From assembly GCA_036268355.1 (NCBI GenBank), contig DATAUG010000123.1, positions 1-45,071 on the forward strand: DNA of 45,071 bases, given 5' to 3'. A program made the translations under genes and the position numbers. Every line of letters begins with the position of its first letter. Position 1 is the first letter of the stretch. The DNA is from DASQPJ01 sp036268355 (GTDB taxonomy: Bacteria; Actinomycetota; Actinomycetes; Sporichthyales; Sporichthyaceae). Below are positions 14,705-24,045 of the stretch, one piece after another. The notes below the pieces were generated by a model, which searched no databases, had not been told where the DNA came from, and saw only the letters and a list, made by a program, of their open reading frames with translations.

Positions 14705-15523
14705 TTGGCCAACCGGCTGGCCCGACTGGACGCGGAGCTGGTGCGCCGCGGCCTGGCCCGGTCGCGGGAGCACGCGGCCGAGTTGGTCGCGGGCGGTCGG
14801 GTGAGCGTCTCCGGCCGGGCGGCCACCAAGCCGGCCACGCAGGTGGTCCCGGCCGAGCCGATCGAGGTCGATCTCGCCGAGCCCGACCCGGGCTACGCCT
14901 CCCGCGGGGCCTGGAAGCTCGCGGGTGCGTTGGACGCCTTCGCGGCTCGGCCGACCGGTGGGCCCCGGCTGGCCGGGCGGCGCTGCCTGGACGCCGGAGC
15001 TTCGACCGGCGGCTTCACGGATGTGCTGCTGCGGCGCGGGGCCGCAGCCGTGGTGGCGGTCGACGTGGGGTACGGGCAGCTGGCCTGGCGGCTGCGGAAT
15101 GATCCGCGGGTCGAGGTCCACGACCGGACGAACGTCCGAGATCTGACACCCGATCAGATCGGACCCGCGGCCGGTCTGGTCGTTGCCGATCTGTCGTTCA
15201 TCCCGCTGCATCTGGTACTGCCGGCACTGGTGCGGTGCGCCGAGCCGGACGCGGACCTGGTCGTGATGGTCAAGCCGCAGTTCGAGGTCGGGCGGGAGCG
15301 GCTGGGTGCCGGTGGCGTGGTGCGCGACCCCGGGTTGCGGGCCGAAGCGGTCCGCGCGGTGGCCGGCGCGGCCCGCGAGCTCGGCCTCGGTGTCCGCGGC
15401 GTGACGGCCAGTCCGTTGCCCGGCCCCAGCGGCAACGTGGAGTACTTCCTCTGGATGCACCCGGGTGCCCCGGCTCTGGACGAGGGCGACTTGGCGGCCG
15501 CGATGGCGGCGGGGCCCCAATGA
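14705..15523 (+). CDS. tlyA: TlyA, 16S/23S rRNA 2'-O-methyltransferase
   Basis: A 272-residue protein. The N-terminal S4 domain (RLARLDAELVRRGLARSREH) is joined to an RrmJ/FtsJ-like methyltransferase. The SAM loop is LDAGASTGGFTDVLLRRGA, followed by VDVGYGQLAWRLR and VVADLSFIPL. VKPQFEVGRE holds the catalytic Lys/Glu region. It methylates riboses in 16S and 23S rRNA and is the determinant of capreomycin susceptibility in mycobacteria. The TTG start at 14705 is the only one in the right frame that directly follows the upstream stop. nadK starts 40 bases downstream. Confidence 0.93.
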   Translation: MANRLARLDAELVRRGLARSREHAAELVAGGRVSVSGRAATKPATQVVPAEPIEVDLAEPDPGYASRGAWKLAGALDAFAARPTGGPRLAGRRCLDAGASTGGFTDVLLRRGAAAVVAVDVGYGQLAWRLRNDPRVEVHDRTNVRDLTPDQIGPAAGLVVADLSFIPLHLVLPALVRCAEPDADLVVMVKPQFEVGRERLGAGGVVRDPGLRAEAVRAVAGAARELGLGVRGVTASPLPGPSGNVEYFLWMHPGAPALDEGDLAAAMAAGPQ

Positions 15524-15563
15524 GCGTCCTGCCGCAGAGCGGGTGTGCGGTGGCGATCGACTC

Positions 15564-16469
15564 ATGACGCAGCGCGAGATCTTGTTGGTCGCCCACGCCT
15601 TCCGGCCGGAGGCCATCGCGGCGGCGCGGACGCTGTGCGAGCGACTGCTGGCGGCCGGCTTGCGGGTCCGCGCGCCGAAGACCGAGGCCGAACGCATCGG
15701 TCTGCCCGGCGTGACCGCGGTGGCGGCCGAGCCCGGGGAGGCTGCCGGCTGCGAACTGGCCGTGGTGCTCGGCGGCGACGGGACGTTGCTGCGCGCGGCA
15801 GAACTCGCCCACGAGGAGCGTGTCCCGCTGCTCGGCGTCAATCTGGGACACGTGGGTTTCCTGGCCGACGTGGAGCGCGACGGCCTTGCCGAGGTGGCGC
15901 ACCGGGTCGTGTCGCGCGACTGGTCGGTCGAGGAGCGGATGACGATCAACGTGGAGGCATGGGTCGGGCCGGAACGGATCGCGCACACCTGGGCGCTGAA
16001 CGAGGCTTCGGTGGAGAAGGCCTCGCGGGACCGCATGCTCGAGGTCATCGCCGAGGTCGACGGTCGGCCGTTGTCCCGCTGGGGTTGCGACGGCGTCGTC
16101 TGCGCCACCCCGACCGGGTCGACCGCCTACGCGTTCTCCGCGGGTGGCCCGGTGGTGTGGCCGCAGGTCGAGGCGATGCTGATGATCCCGATCAGCGCGC
16201 ATGCCCTGTTCGCGCGGCCGCTGGTGGTGTCGCCGGACTCGACATTGGCCGTCGAAGTCCTCTCGGACACCCCCCACGGCGTGCTCTGGGTGGACGGCCG
16301 GCGCAGCTGGACGCTGCCTGCGGGCACCCGGGTCGAGGTCCGTCGCGGCGCGGTGCCTGTGTTGTTGGCGCGGCTGCACCAGGCGCCGTTCACCGATCGC
16401 CTGGTCCGCAAGTTCCAGTTGCCGGTCAGCGGCTGGCGGGGCGCCGGGCTCGAGTCGACGGGGGAGTGA
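15564..16469 (+). CDS. nadK: NAD kinase
   Basis: A 301-residue ATP-NAD kinase making NADP+. The diagnostic GGDGT is at 70-74 (VVLGGDGTLLRAA), followed by LGVNLGHVGFLADV and the NAD-site ALNEASVEKASRDRM. CDGVVCATPTGSTAYAFSAGGP is also intact. The ATG at 15564 gives the normal length; an upstream in-frame start would add an Arg/Trp-rich stretch overlapping tlyA. recN starts 3 bases after its stop. Part of the tlyA-nadK-recN operon. Confidence 0.96.
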   Translation: MTQREILLVAHAFRPEAIAAARTLCERLLAAGLRVRAPKTEAERIGLPGVTAVAAEPGEAAGCELAVVLGGDGTLLRAAELAHEERVPLLGVNLGHVGFLADVERDGLAEVAHRVVSRDWSVEERMTINVEAWVGPERIAHTWALNEASVEKASRDRMLEVIAEVDGRPLSRWGCDGVVCATPTGSTAYAFSAGGPVVWPQVEAMLMIPISAHALFARPLVVSPDSTLAVEVLSDTPHGVLWVDGRRSWTLPAGTRVEVRRGAVPVLLARLHQAPFTDRLVRKFQLPVSGWRGAGLESTGE

Positions 16470-16472
16470 GCG

Positions 16473-18170
16473 GTGTTCGAGGAGATCACCATTCGCGGCC
16501 TCGGGGTCATCGAGGAGGCGGTCCTCGAACTCGGCCCCGGCCTGACCGTGCTGACCGGCGAGACGGGCGCGGGCAAGACCATGGTGATGACCGGACTGGG
16601 GCTCTTGCTGGGCGGCCGCGCCGACGCGGGCCTGGTCCGTCCCGGCAGCCGACTGGTCGTGGAGGGCCGTGTGCGGGTGCCCGCCGTCGGACCGGTGGCC
16701 GATCGAGTCGCCGAAGCCGGCGGTGAACTGGATGACGGCGTACTGATCCTGGCCCGCACGGTCACCGCGGAGGGCCGATCACGGGCGCACGTCGGTGGCC
16801 GGTCGGTGCCGGTCGGGGTGCTCGCCGACCTCGGGGAGCACCTGGTCGCGCTGCACGGCCAGCACGATCAGCAGCACCTGCGCAGCCCGGCCCTGCAGCG
16901 AGAGCTGCTCGACCGCTACGGGGGCACGGCCGTGGCCGAGCCGCTGACGGCGTACCGGGCGGCCTACCAGGAATTGCTCGGCGTGCGAGAACGGCTGGGC
17001 GACCTGCTCGGTCGGGCCCGCGAACGGGCTCGGGAGGCCGACGCGCTGCGGTTGGGGCTGGCCGAAGTCGCCGCTGTGAATCCGCAACCGGACGAGGAGT
17101 CGGCCCTGATCGCGGAGATGGGACGCCTCGAGCATGCCGACGCGCTCCGGGATGCGGCGAGTACCGCTCACGAGATTCTGGGCGGCGAGCCGGATTCCGG
17201 CGTCGACGCGGCCACCCTGCTCCAGCGGGCCCGCCGGGCCCTGGACGCGATGTCGGAACACGACCCGCAGCTTGCCGATCTGGCGAAGCGTGCCGCCGAG
17301 ATCTTCTACCTGCAGGCCGACCTGATCGGCGATCTGGCTTCCTACGCCGCCGGGGTTGAGGTGGATCCGGCACGCCTGGCGGCGGCGAACGACCGCCGGG
17401 CGGCGCTGACCAGGTTGCTGCGCAAGTACGGCGAGACCACAGGCGAGGTGGTGGCCTGGGCGAACGAGGGCGCGCTCCGGCTCGCCGAACTCGACTCCGA
17501 CGTCGACACCACCGCGGCGCTGCGCGAGCGCGAGGCGGCGCTGCAGGGGCTGCTGGCCGAGCAGGCGGAACTTCTCTCGGCCGCCCGCCGGGCCGCGGCC
17601 GCCCGATTGCAGGAGGCCATCGCCGCCGAACTGTCCGGGCTGGCCATGGCCGGGGCCCACCTGTCCGTGATGGTGCGTCAGATCGAGGATCGGTCGGGCT
17701 TCGGCCCGCACGGGGCGGACGAGGTCGAGATGCTGCTGGCCGCGCATTCCGACGCCCCGGCGCGCCCGGTGCAACGGGCCGCCTCCGGTGGCGAACTGTC
17801 GCGGATCATGCTGGCCGTACAGGTCGCGTTGGCCGGGGTGGATCCGGTTGCGACCTTCGTGTTCGACGAGGTCGACGCAGGGGTCGGAGGCCGGGCCGCG
17901 CTGGAGGTGGGCCGCCGGCTGGCGCGGCTGGCCGAGGTCGCCCAGGTCGTGGTGGTGACTCACCTGCCGCAGGTGGCCGCGTTCGCCGACCAACACCTGT
18001 CGGTGTCCCGGACGCAGACCGCCGGCGCGCGCACCGAGGTGCACCGGTTGGCCGGCGAGGACAGGGTCCGCGAACTGTCGCGCATGCTCGCCGGCCAGAC
18101 CGATTCGGCCACCGCGCAGGCTCATGCCGTGGAACTCCTGGTCGCGGCTCGACGCGGCGCGCAGGACTGA
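16473..18170 (+). CDS. recN: DNA repair protein RecN
   Basis: A 565-residue SMC-like ATPase for double-strand break repair. Walker A is GETGAGKT at 29-36. The middle part is coiled coil rich in Ala, Arg and Glu. The signature motif ASGGELSRIMLA and Walker B FVFDEVDAGVGG are at the C-terminal end, followed by VVVTHLPQVAAFAD. The GTG start lies 3 bases after nadK. Length is normal. It is the last gene of this tight group; the next gene starts about 50 bases later. Confidence 0.96.
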   Translation: MFEEITIRGLGVIEEAVLELGPGLTVLTGETGAGKTMVMTGLGLLLGGRADAGLVRPGSRLVVEGRVRVPAVGPVADRVAEAGGELDDGVLILARTVTAEGRSRAHVGGRSVPVGVLADLGEHLVALHGQHDQQHLRSPALQRELLDRYGGTAVAEPLTAYRAAYQELLGVRERLGDLLGRARERAREADALRLGLAEVAAVNPQPDEESALIAEMGRLEHADALRDAASTAHEILGGEPDSGVDAATLLQRARRALDAMSEHDPQLADLAKRAAEIFYLQADLIGDLASYAAGVEVDPARLAAANDRRAALTRLLRKYGETTGEVVAWANEGALRLAELDSDVDTTAALREREAALQGLLAEQAELLSAARRAAAARLQEAIAAELSGLAMAGAHLSVMVRQIEDRSGFGPHGADEVEMLLAAHSDAPARPVQRAASGGELSRIMLAVQVALAGVDPVATFVFDEVDAGVGGRAALEVGRRLARLAEVAQVVVVTHLPQVAAFADQHLSVSRTQTAGARTEVHRLAGEDRVRELSRMLAGQTDSATAQAHAVELLVAARRGAQD

Positions 18171-18221
18171 CCCCCCGACAGGCGCAAGGGGTGCGCCGGC
18201 GCGCCGTGGCAGTATGCCCGG

Positions 18222-19397
18222 GTGAGGTTGCCGCGCGCCGATCGCGGTCGAGTCGGCGAACCGGGTCTCGTCGGCATCGTACGTGTCGACAGACGGACCA
18301 AGCACCTCACCAAGCGGCTACGTCCGGGTGAGATCGCGATCATCGACCACATCGACCTGGACCGGGTCAGTGCGGAGGCGCTGGTCGCATGCCGACCGGT
18401 CGCCGTGATCAATGCGGCGCCGAGCATCAGCGGTCGCTATCCCAACCTGGGTCCCGCCATCCTGCTGGAGGCGGGCATACCGCTGATCGATGACGTGGGC
18501 GGCGACCTGTTCGACTTCGTCGTCGAGGGCGAGGTGCTGCGGCTGCACGGGGGCACGCTGTACCGGGCCGACGCATCGGTCGCGGCCGGCCGGATCGCCA
18601 ACCCGGCCTCGATCGAGGCCGCCGTGGCCACGGCCCGCGCAGGGTTGTCCGACGAACTGAAGGCGTTCGTCACCAACACCATGGAGCACCTCGAGCGGGA
18701 GCACACCGTGCTGCTCGACCCGATCGCGGCGCCACCGTTGCGCACCCGCCTGGACGGCCGCCATGCATTGATCGTGGTCCGCGGTCCGCACTACCGGGAG
18801 GATCTGGCGGCGCTGCGTCCGTATCTGCGCGAGTACCACCCGGTGCTCATCGGTGTGGACGCCGGCGCCGACGCGCTCATGGAGGCCGGCTACACCCCGG
18901 AACTGATCGTCGGCGACATGGACTCGGTCTCCGACAAGGCGTTGGCCTGCGGCGCGGAACTCGTCGTGCACGCCTACACCGACGGACGCGCGCCCGGGAT
19001 GGCGCGGCTGCACCGGCTGGGCCGCTCGGCGATAACGCTGCCGGCGATCGGCACCAGCGAGGACGTGGCGATGCTGCTCGCCGACGAGGCCGGCGCCGAT
19101 CTGATCGTCGCGGTCGGCACTCACGCCAACCTGGAGGAGTTCCTCGACAAGGGCCGCGACGGGATGGCCAGCACATTCCTCACCCGCTTGCGGGTGGGCA
19201 GCAAACTCATCGACGCCAAAGGCGTTTCGCGGCTCTACCGCAGCCGGATCAGCAATGCACAATTGCTGCTCCTGCTGCTGGCGGCGCTGGTGACAATGGC
19301 TGTCGCGGTCACCGCCTCGCCGTCCGGGCGTGCGATCATGACCACGCTGGATGCCCGGTGGGACGACCTCAGGTACTGGCTGCACGGCCTGCTCTAG
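18222..19397 (+). CDS. steA: SteA-like cytokinetic ring protein with thiamine pyrophosphokinase-like fold
   Basis: A 391-residue protein matching actinobacterial SteA (formerly a 'thiamine pyrophosphokinase-like' hypothetical). The middle segment GVDAGADALMEAGYTPELIVGDMDSVSD is the pyrophosphokinase-type acidic site. A single membrane helix lies near the C-terminus (LLLLLLAALVTMAVAV). In corynebacteria SteA and SteB form a complex affecting septal cell-wall hydrolysis. Here steB follows after 11 bases. The GTG start has no clear Shine-Dalgarno sequence and may be leaderless. True thiamine pyrophosphokinase activity is unlikely. Confidence 0.88.
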   Translation: MRLPRADRGRVGEPGLVGIVRVDRRTKHLTKRLRPGEIAIIDHIDLDRVSAEALVACRPVAVINAAPSISGRYPNLGPAILLEAGIPLIDDVGGDLFDFVVEGEVLRLHGGTLYRADASVAAGRIANPASIEAAVATARAGLSDELKAFVTNTMEHLEREHTVLLDPIAAPPLRTRLDGRHALIVVRGPHYREDLAALRPYLREYHPVLIGVDAGADALMEAGYTPELIVGDMDSVSDKALACGAELVVHAYTDGRAPGMARLHRLGRSAITLPAIGTSEDVAMLLADEAGADLIVAVGTHANLEEFLDKGRDGMASTFLTRLRVGSKLIDAKGVSRLYRSRISNAQLLLLLLAALVTMAVAVTASPSGRAIMTTLDARWDDLRYWLHGLL

Positions 19398-19408
19398 GAG
19401 AGCCCGCC

Positions 19409-20353
19409 CTGATCGACTTCCGTTACCACCTGGTCTCCCTGGTAGCCGTGTTCATGGCGCTGGCCACCGGGATATTGGTCGGTACGTCCTTGCTCAACCA
19501 GTCGCTGATCGACTCGCAGCGGTCCACGATCGCCAGCTTCGCCGGCGAGAAGGACACGCTGCGGCACGACCTGGCTGCGGCACAGGCTCAGGTGGACTAC
19601 CGCGACGACTACCTCACCGCCCTGCACGACACCCTGCTCACCGGCCGCCTGATCGGGCACCGGGTGGTGTTGATCACGCTGCCGGGGAGCGGCCGCAAGG
19701 ACGTGGACAGCCTGGCCAGGACTCTGCAGGACGCGGGCGCGCAGGTCGCCGGCCGGATCGACGTCAACTCCGACTTCTTCGCCGGAGCCGAGCAATCCGA
19801 TGGCGCCGGCAAGGCGATGCTCCGGGATCAGGCGGTGCGCAGCTACGGCTTGGCGGACGTCACGGGGCGCACCGCGGAGGCGCAGTTGGCCGGGGCGCTG
19901 GTCTCGCGCACACCACGCACGCTCGACAGCGCGGCTGCTGCGCTGGTGACGGAACTGGACCGGGACGGCCTGATCGGCCGCGAGCAGCTCTCCGATCGAG
20001 GCGACCTGGCCGTGCTGGTGACCGGCGGTCCGTCGGCCAAGCCGCAGCCGGCCGACGAGCGGGTGATCGCGGGCAGCGTGAAGCTGGCGGCCGCGTTGGA
20101 GGCCGCCGGCGACGGCGCCGTGGTGGCCGGTCCGTGGGCGGCGGCGCTCGGCGGCCCGCTGCAGGCCGTCCGGCGCGACGGCACGGTGTCGTCGGTGGTG
20201 TCCACGGTCGACGGCACCGACACCCCGTTCGGTCAGATCGCGGTGGCCTACGCCTTGGTGGAGCAGCTGGCGGGCGGGTCCGGGCAGTACGGCGGCGCCG
20301 ACTCCTCCGACGCGCCGCTGCCCCAGTTCCGGGCGCCCACGGCCAAGAAGTGA
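19409..20353 (+). CDS. SteB/MctB-type outer channel or division protein, probable CTG start
   Basis: A 314-residue protein of the copper transporter MctB/SteB family. It begins IDFRYHLVSLVAVFMALATG, the classical N-terminal membrane helix, followed by a coiled coil (GEKDTLRHDLAAAQAQ) and an extracytoplasmic domain. The only start in register with this conserved N-terminus is CTG 19409, which has AGGAG 8 bases upstream. The nearest ATG (19358) overlaps steA by 40 bases and adds non-homologous residues. Mycobacterial MctB was reported as a copper-export channel, and the corynebacterial homologue SteB partners SteA. Position after steA favours the division role. The stop overlaps the next gene as GTGA. 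Confidence 0.8.
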   Translation: MIDFRYHLVSLVAVFMALATGILVGTSLLNQSLIDSQRSTIASFAGEKDTLRHDLAAAQAQVDYRDDYLTALHDTLLTGRLIGHRVVLITLPGSGRKDVDSLARTLQDAGAQVAGRIDVNSDFFAGAEQSDGAGKAMLRDQAVRSYGLADVTGRTAEAQLAGALVSRTPRTLDSAAAALVTELDRDGLIGREQLSDRGDLAVLVTGGPSAKPQPADERVIAGSVKLAAALEAAGDGAVVAGPWAAALGGPLQAVRRDGTVSSVVSTVDGTDTPFGQIAVAYALVEQLAGGSGQYGGADSSDAPLPQFRAPTAKK

Positions 20354-21204
20354 CCGTAGGTCAGTGGGCCCGGGCCGGGGCACTCGGCGGCCTCGCGGCC
20401 CGCGGCGCCCTGGCGTTGCTGGAGGCGAATCCGCCGGGGGGTGCGACCCGCTGGCGGCGCCGCAATTACGCGGGTCGACAGGTGTCCCTGCTCGCCGGGC
20501 CCGCGTTCGCGTTGGGCGCCGGGGTCGGGACGTTGTGCGCGGCCGTGCCTTGGCGCGGTCGTGTCGCCGCGACGGCAGCGGTGCTCGGCGCGGCGGCGGT
20601 GGGCCGGTACGACGACCTGGGTGAGCTCGGCGGCCCGCCGGCCAAGGGCCTCGGTGGCCACCTGGCCGGTCTGCGGCGAGGTCGGATCACCACCGGAACC
20701 GTGAAGTTGGTCGCGCTGCCCGTCGTCGGGTTCGGCGTGGCCCGAGCGGTGTCGGCACGTCCGGTCGACCTGGTCGTCGGGGCTGCCCTGGTGGCCGGTC
20801 ATGCCAACCTGGCCAACCTGTTCGACCTGCGCCCCGGGCGGTGTCTGAAGTTCGGCCTGCTGCTCGCCCCGTTGGCGCCCGCCGCGGTGGGCGCGGTGGG
20901 CGCGGCTGCTGCCCTGTTGCCGGCGGATCTGCGGGAGCGCGTCATGCTCGGCGACTGCGGCGCCAACGCCGTGGGGGCGGCCCTGGGGAGCGCGGTCCTC
21001 CTGCGCCACCGGCTGCCCGGGCGGCTCGCCCACCTGGTCGCGGTCGTCGCGCTGACCCTCGCGAGTGAACGGCACAGCTTCAGTGAGGTGATCGCGGCCA
21101 ACCCAGCTTTACGCCGGATCGATGACCTGGGGCGCCTTCCCCGAACCGATGTCACGGTGCACGCCACGTTCGGCGTGCACCGCCGGACGCTGGTGCACCG
21201 GTGA
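20350..21204 (+). CDS. Divergent MraY/WecA-like glycosyl-1-phosphate transferase family membrane protein
   Basis: A 284-residue polytopic protein from GTG 20350 (GTGA overlap with steB). It has recognisable relics of the polyprenyl-phosphate sugar-1-phosphate transferase family: GRYDDLGE for the acidic loop, GGPPAKGLGGHL, HANLANLFDLRPGR for the NxxN-D motif, and MLGDCGANAVGAALG for the MGDxGS motif. It lacks the MraY His-rich loop. Family members join a sugar phosphate to a lipid carrier. The gene sits between steB and murJ and is 4-bp coupled to both, suggesting a cell-envelope lipid-carrier role. The short length and altered motifs leave activity uncertain. Confidence 0.6.
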   Translation: MTVGQWARAGALGGLAARGALALLEANPPGGATRWRRRNYAGRQVSLLAGPAFALGAGVGTLCAAVPWRGRVAATAAVLGAAAVGRYDDLGELGGPPAKGLGGHLAGLRRGRITTGTVKLVALPVVGFGVARAVSARPVDLVVGAALVAGHANLANLFDLRPGRCLKFGLLLAPLAPAAVGAVGAAAALLPADLRERVMLGDCGANAVGAALGSAVLLRHRLPGRLAHLVAVVALTLASERHSFSEVIAANPALRRIDDLGRLPRTDVTVHATFGVHRRTLVHR

Positions 21205-22886
21205 CCGACGGGCCACGCGTCGCGCTGACGACGCCCCGAACTGACGGTCAGTCAGTTCCGGAGCCGGCCGCGTCGGGCCTGCGCCGAGGCAGCCTGGCCG
21301 GCGCGGTATTGCTGGTGGCCGCGGTGACCGTGCTTGCTCGGGCGGTCGGGTTCGGGCGTTGGGTGGTGTTCGCCCACACCGTGCACTCCGGTTGCCTGGC
21401 CGACGTCTACAACACCGCGAACCTCTTGCCGAACGTGCTCTTCGAGGTGGTAGCCGGTGGGGCGTTGGCCGGCGCTGTGGTGCCGGTGCTGGCCCCGGCG
21501 GTGGCCCGCGGCGACCGGGCCACGGTCGACCGTCTGGTCTCCGCGTTGCTGACCTGGTCGCTGGCCCTGTTGGTACCGGTGAGCGTGATCGCGGCGGCTG
21601 CCGCGCGCCCGCTGATCGGGGCGTTCCTCGGCGCGGGCCATTGCCCGGCCGCCGCGCCCGACGTCGGCACCCGGATGCTGTTGGTGTTCCTGCCGCAGTT
21701 GTTCTGTTACGCCGTGGCGGTCGTTCTCTCCGGTGCTGCGCAGGCGCACCGGCGGTTTCTGGCCGCGGCGCTGGCTCCCTTGGTCTCCAGCACCGTCGTG
21801 ATCGGTGCGTACCTGTTGTTCGCCCGACTGGCCCACGGCGACACCGGCGTGGACACCGTGCCGCGCTCGGCTCGCGCGGCGCTCGCGGTCGGCACGACAC
21901 TCGGCGTCCTGGCGCTCGCTGCGACCGTGACGATCCCGATCCGCGCGACCGGGTTGCGGCTGCGCCCGCGCTGGACGTTCCCGTCCGGTACGGCCCGCCA
22001 GGTGCGCGGGCTGGCCGCGGCCGGCGTCGCGGCGTTGCTGGCCCAACAGGGGGCGCTGCTGGTGGTCATCTGGTTGGCCAACCACAACGGCACGCCGGGG
22101 TCGGTCACCGTCTACACCTGGGCCGGGGCGGTGTTCCTGCTGCCGTACGCGGCGCTCGCCGTTCCCCTGGCCACCGCCGCCTTCCCGCGGATCGCGGCGG
22201 CGACCGCGGCGGGCGACCGGGCAGCGGTGGCCCGGCTGACCGCGGCAGGCGCCCGCGGTGTCATGGCCGCCGGATGTCTCGGCGCGGCCGTGCTGGTCGC
22301 CGTCGCGGCGCCGGTGTCGCGGTTGTTCGCCGCCGGTGGCTCCGCCCTCGACACGGCCCGGGTCGCCGACGGGATCACCGCGATCGCGCCCGGACTGGCC
22401 GGTTACGCGCTTGCCGCGCATCTGTCCCGGGTGCTGTACGCGGCGCATCGCGGCCGCCGCGCCGCCGTGGCCACGGTGGCGGGCTGGGTGGCCGTCGCCG
22501 CGATCGATCTGACGGCGGTGCCCGCACTTCCGGGGCGCCGCACGGTGACCGTCCTGGCGATCGGGTCCACGATCGGGTTTACGTTGTCCGGGTTGCTGCT
22601 GCTGCTCGCCGTGCGCCGACTGCACGGCCCGGCCGCGCTGGCCGGGTTGGCGCGGACCGGGCCGGTCACCCTGGTGGCCGCCGTGCTCCTGGGTGAGGCA
22701 GGGCGTCAGCTGGGGGAGCACCTCGGGACCACGAACGCGTCGGGATCGGCGGTGGCTGCCGCGGTCGTCGGCGGTGCGGTCGTCGTCGGCTACGTCGGCC
22801 TGGTCGGGCTGGCTGATCGGCGTTGCCTGAGTGGGTTGGAGGTCCCGGCGCTGCGCCGGCCGCGGTTGTTGCCGCGTTCGCTGTGA
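21201..22886 (+). CDS. MurJ-family lipid II flippase
   Basis: A 561-residue MATE/MVF-type transporter with about 14 hydrophobic segments. N-terminal features include RAVGFGRWVVFAHTVHSGCL, DVYNTANLLPNVLFE and the following GALAGAVVPVLAP, the typical MurJ start. It would flip lipid-linked peptidoglycan precursor or a related molecule. It starts with GTG overlapping the MraY-like stop. Actinobacteria often have more than one MurJ-like gene, and the main murJ usually carries a long cytoplasmic tail. This one lacks it, so it may handle a different lipid-linked substrate. Confidence 0.82.
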   Translation: MTDGPRVALTTPRTDGQSVPEPAASGLRRGSLAGAVLLVAAVTVLARAVGFGRWVVFAHTVHSGCLADVYNTANLLPNVLFEVVAGGALAGAVVPVLAPAVARGDRATVDRLVSALLTWSLALLVPVSVIAAAAARPLIGAFLGAGHCPAAAPDVGTRMLLVFLPQLFCYAVAVVLSGAAQAHRRFLAAALAPLVSSTVVIGAYLLFARLAHGDTGVDTVPRSARAALAVGTTLGVLALAATVTIPIRATGLRLRPRWTFPSGTARQVRGLAAAGVAALLAQQGALLVVIWLANHNGTPGSVTVYTWAGAVFLLPYAALAVPLATAAFPRIAAATAAGDRAAVARLTAAGARGVMAAGCLGAAVLVAVAAPVSRLFAAGGSALDTARVADGITAIAPGLAGYALAAHLSRVLYAAHRGRRAAVATVAGWVAVAAIDLTAVPALPGRRTVTVLAIGSTIGFTLSGLLLLLAVRRLHGPAALAGLARTGPVTLVAAVLLGEAGRQLGEHLGTTNASGSAVAAAVVGGAVVVGYVGLVGLADRRCLSGLEVPALRRPRLLPRSL

Positions 22887-22911
22887 GCGGGACAAGCGAA
22901 CAGCACACACC

Positions 22912-24045
22912 GTGACGGAGCCTTCGCCGCGCCCGCTGCTGCTGCTCGCGGACAGCGCCGGCGGTATCGGCCGGCACGTGGCCGACGTGGTCGCCGGATG
23001 CGCCGCCGCCGGCATCGCGGTTCGGGTGGCGGGCCCCGAGGGGCTCGACCCGCGATTCGGGTTCTCCGCCCGCGGGGCGGTGTTCGTCCCGATCCCGGTT
23101 GCCGACTTCCGGCGTCCGCAAGCGCTGGCCGGGACGGTGGAGTTGGCACGGCAGCTGCGCAGGCATCGGGTGGACGTCGTGCACGCGCACGGCCTGCGGG
23201 CCGGAGCCGTCGCGGTCTCTGGCGCGGCCTGGCCGGGCGCCGGTGCGCCCGCTGTCATCGTGAGCCGGCACAACCTCGTGCCTGCCGACCGCGGGCGCGC
23301 CCAACTGCCGGCGGCGGTGGACCGCCTGGTGGCTCGGCGCGCCGACGTAATGCTGGCGGCGTCGTCGGACCTCGCCGAGCGGGCCCGTCGTTCCGGCGCC
23401 CGGGACGTGCGGCCCGGTCCCGTGGCGGCGCCCGCGGCGGGCCTCACCGGCGATCGGGCGGTGACCCGCGGGGAACTCGAGTTGGGGGACCGACCCCTGG
23501 TCCTGGCGGTGGGCCGATTGGCGCAACAGAAGGACTACCCGACGTTGCTGGCCGCAGCGCGGGCCTGGCGCGCCGTCGAGCCCTGGCCGCTGCTGGCGAT
23601 CGCCGGCGCCGGGCCATTACGGGCGCAGTTGGCGGATCGGATCGCCGCGCAGGGACTGCCGGTGCGCTTGCTCGGGGCCCGACCGGACGTCTCCCGCTTG
23701 CTGGCGGCCGCGGACGTGGCGGTGCTGTCCAGCGTCTGGGAGGCGCGTTCGCTGTACGCCCAGGAGGCGCTGCGGGCGGGGGTGCCACTGGTCGCGACGG
23801 CGGTGGGCGGGATTCCGGAACTGGTGGGGGACGCGGCCGTGCTCGTGCCGCCCGGCGACCCGCGGGCACTGGCCGAGGCGGTGGTGCGGGTGCTCCGCGA
23901 GCCGACCCTACGCTTCCGGTTGGCCGCCGCCGGGCCGGCTCGAGCGGCGCAGTGGCCGACGCAGGAGCAGATCAGCGCGGGTCTTCTCGAGCTCTACCGC
24001 GAACTCTCCGCATGCCGCCGGGCGCGGCCGGGCGGCGAGCACTAG
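22912..24045 (+). CDS. GT4-family glycosyltransferase
   Basis: A 377-residue GT-B glycosyltransferase. The N-terminal domain has LLLADSAGGIGRHVADVVAG and VDVVHAHGLRAG. The C-terminal nucleotide-sugar domain has LVLAVGRLAQQKDYPTLL, LLGARPDVSRLLAAADV, and SSVWEARSLYAQEALRAGVP with the conserved acidic residue. VATAVGGIPELVGD is also typical. GTG 22912 puts the conserved glycine-rich loop about 15 residues in. The acceptor is unknown. The tight cluster with the MraY-like protein and MurJ suggests a lipid-linked envelope glycan, an inference from context. Confidence 0.85.
   Translation: MTEPSPRPLLLLADSAGGIGRHVADVVAGCAAAGIAVRVAGPEGLDPRFGFSARGAVFVPIPVADFRRPQALAGTVELARQLRRHRVDVVHAHGLRAGAVAVSGAAWPGAGAPAVIVSRHNLVPADRGRAQLPAAVDRLVARRADVMLAASSDLAERARRSGARDVRPGPVAAPAAGLTGDRAVTRGELELGDRPLVLAVGRLAQQKDYPTLLAAARAWRAVEPWPLLAIAGAGPLRAQLADRIAAQGLPVRLLGARPDVSRLLAAADVAVLSSVWEARSLYAQEALRAGVPLVATAVGGIPELVGDAAVLVPPGDPRALAEAVVRVLREPTLRFRLAAAGPARAAQWPTQEQISAGLLELYRELSACRRARPGGEH

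Noticed and set aside
19351..20349. Upstream extension of the MraY-like frame across the steB region
   Set aside because: The extension is Gly/Arg-rich shadow sequence of steB; the GTGA overlap at 20350 gives a start consistent with the neighbours.
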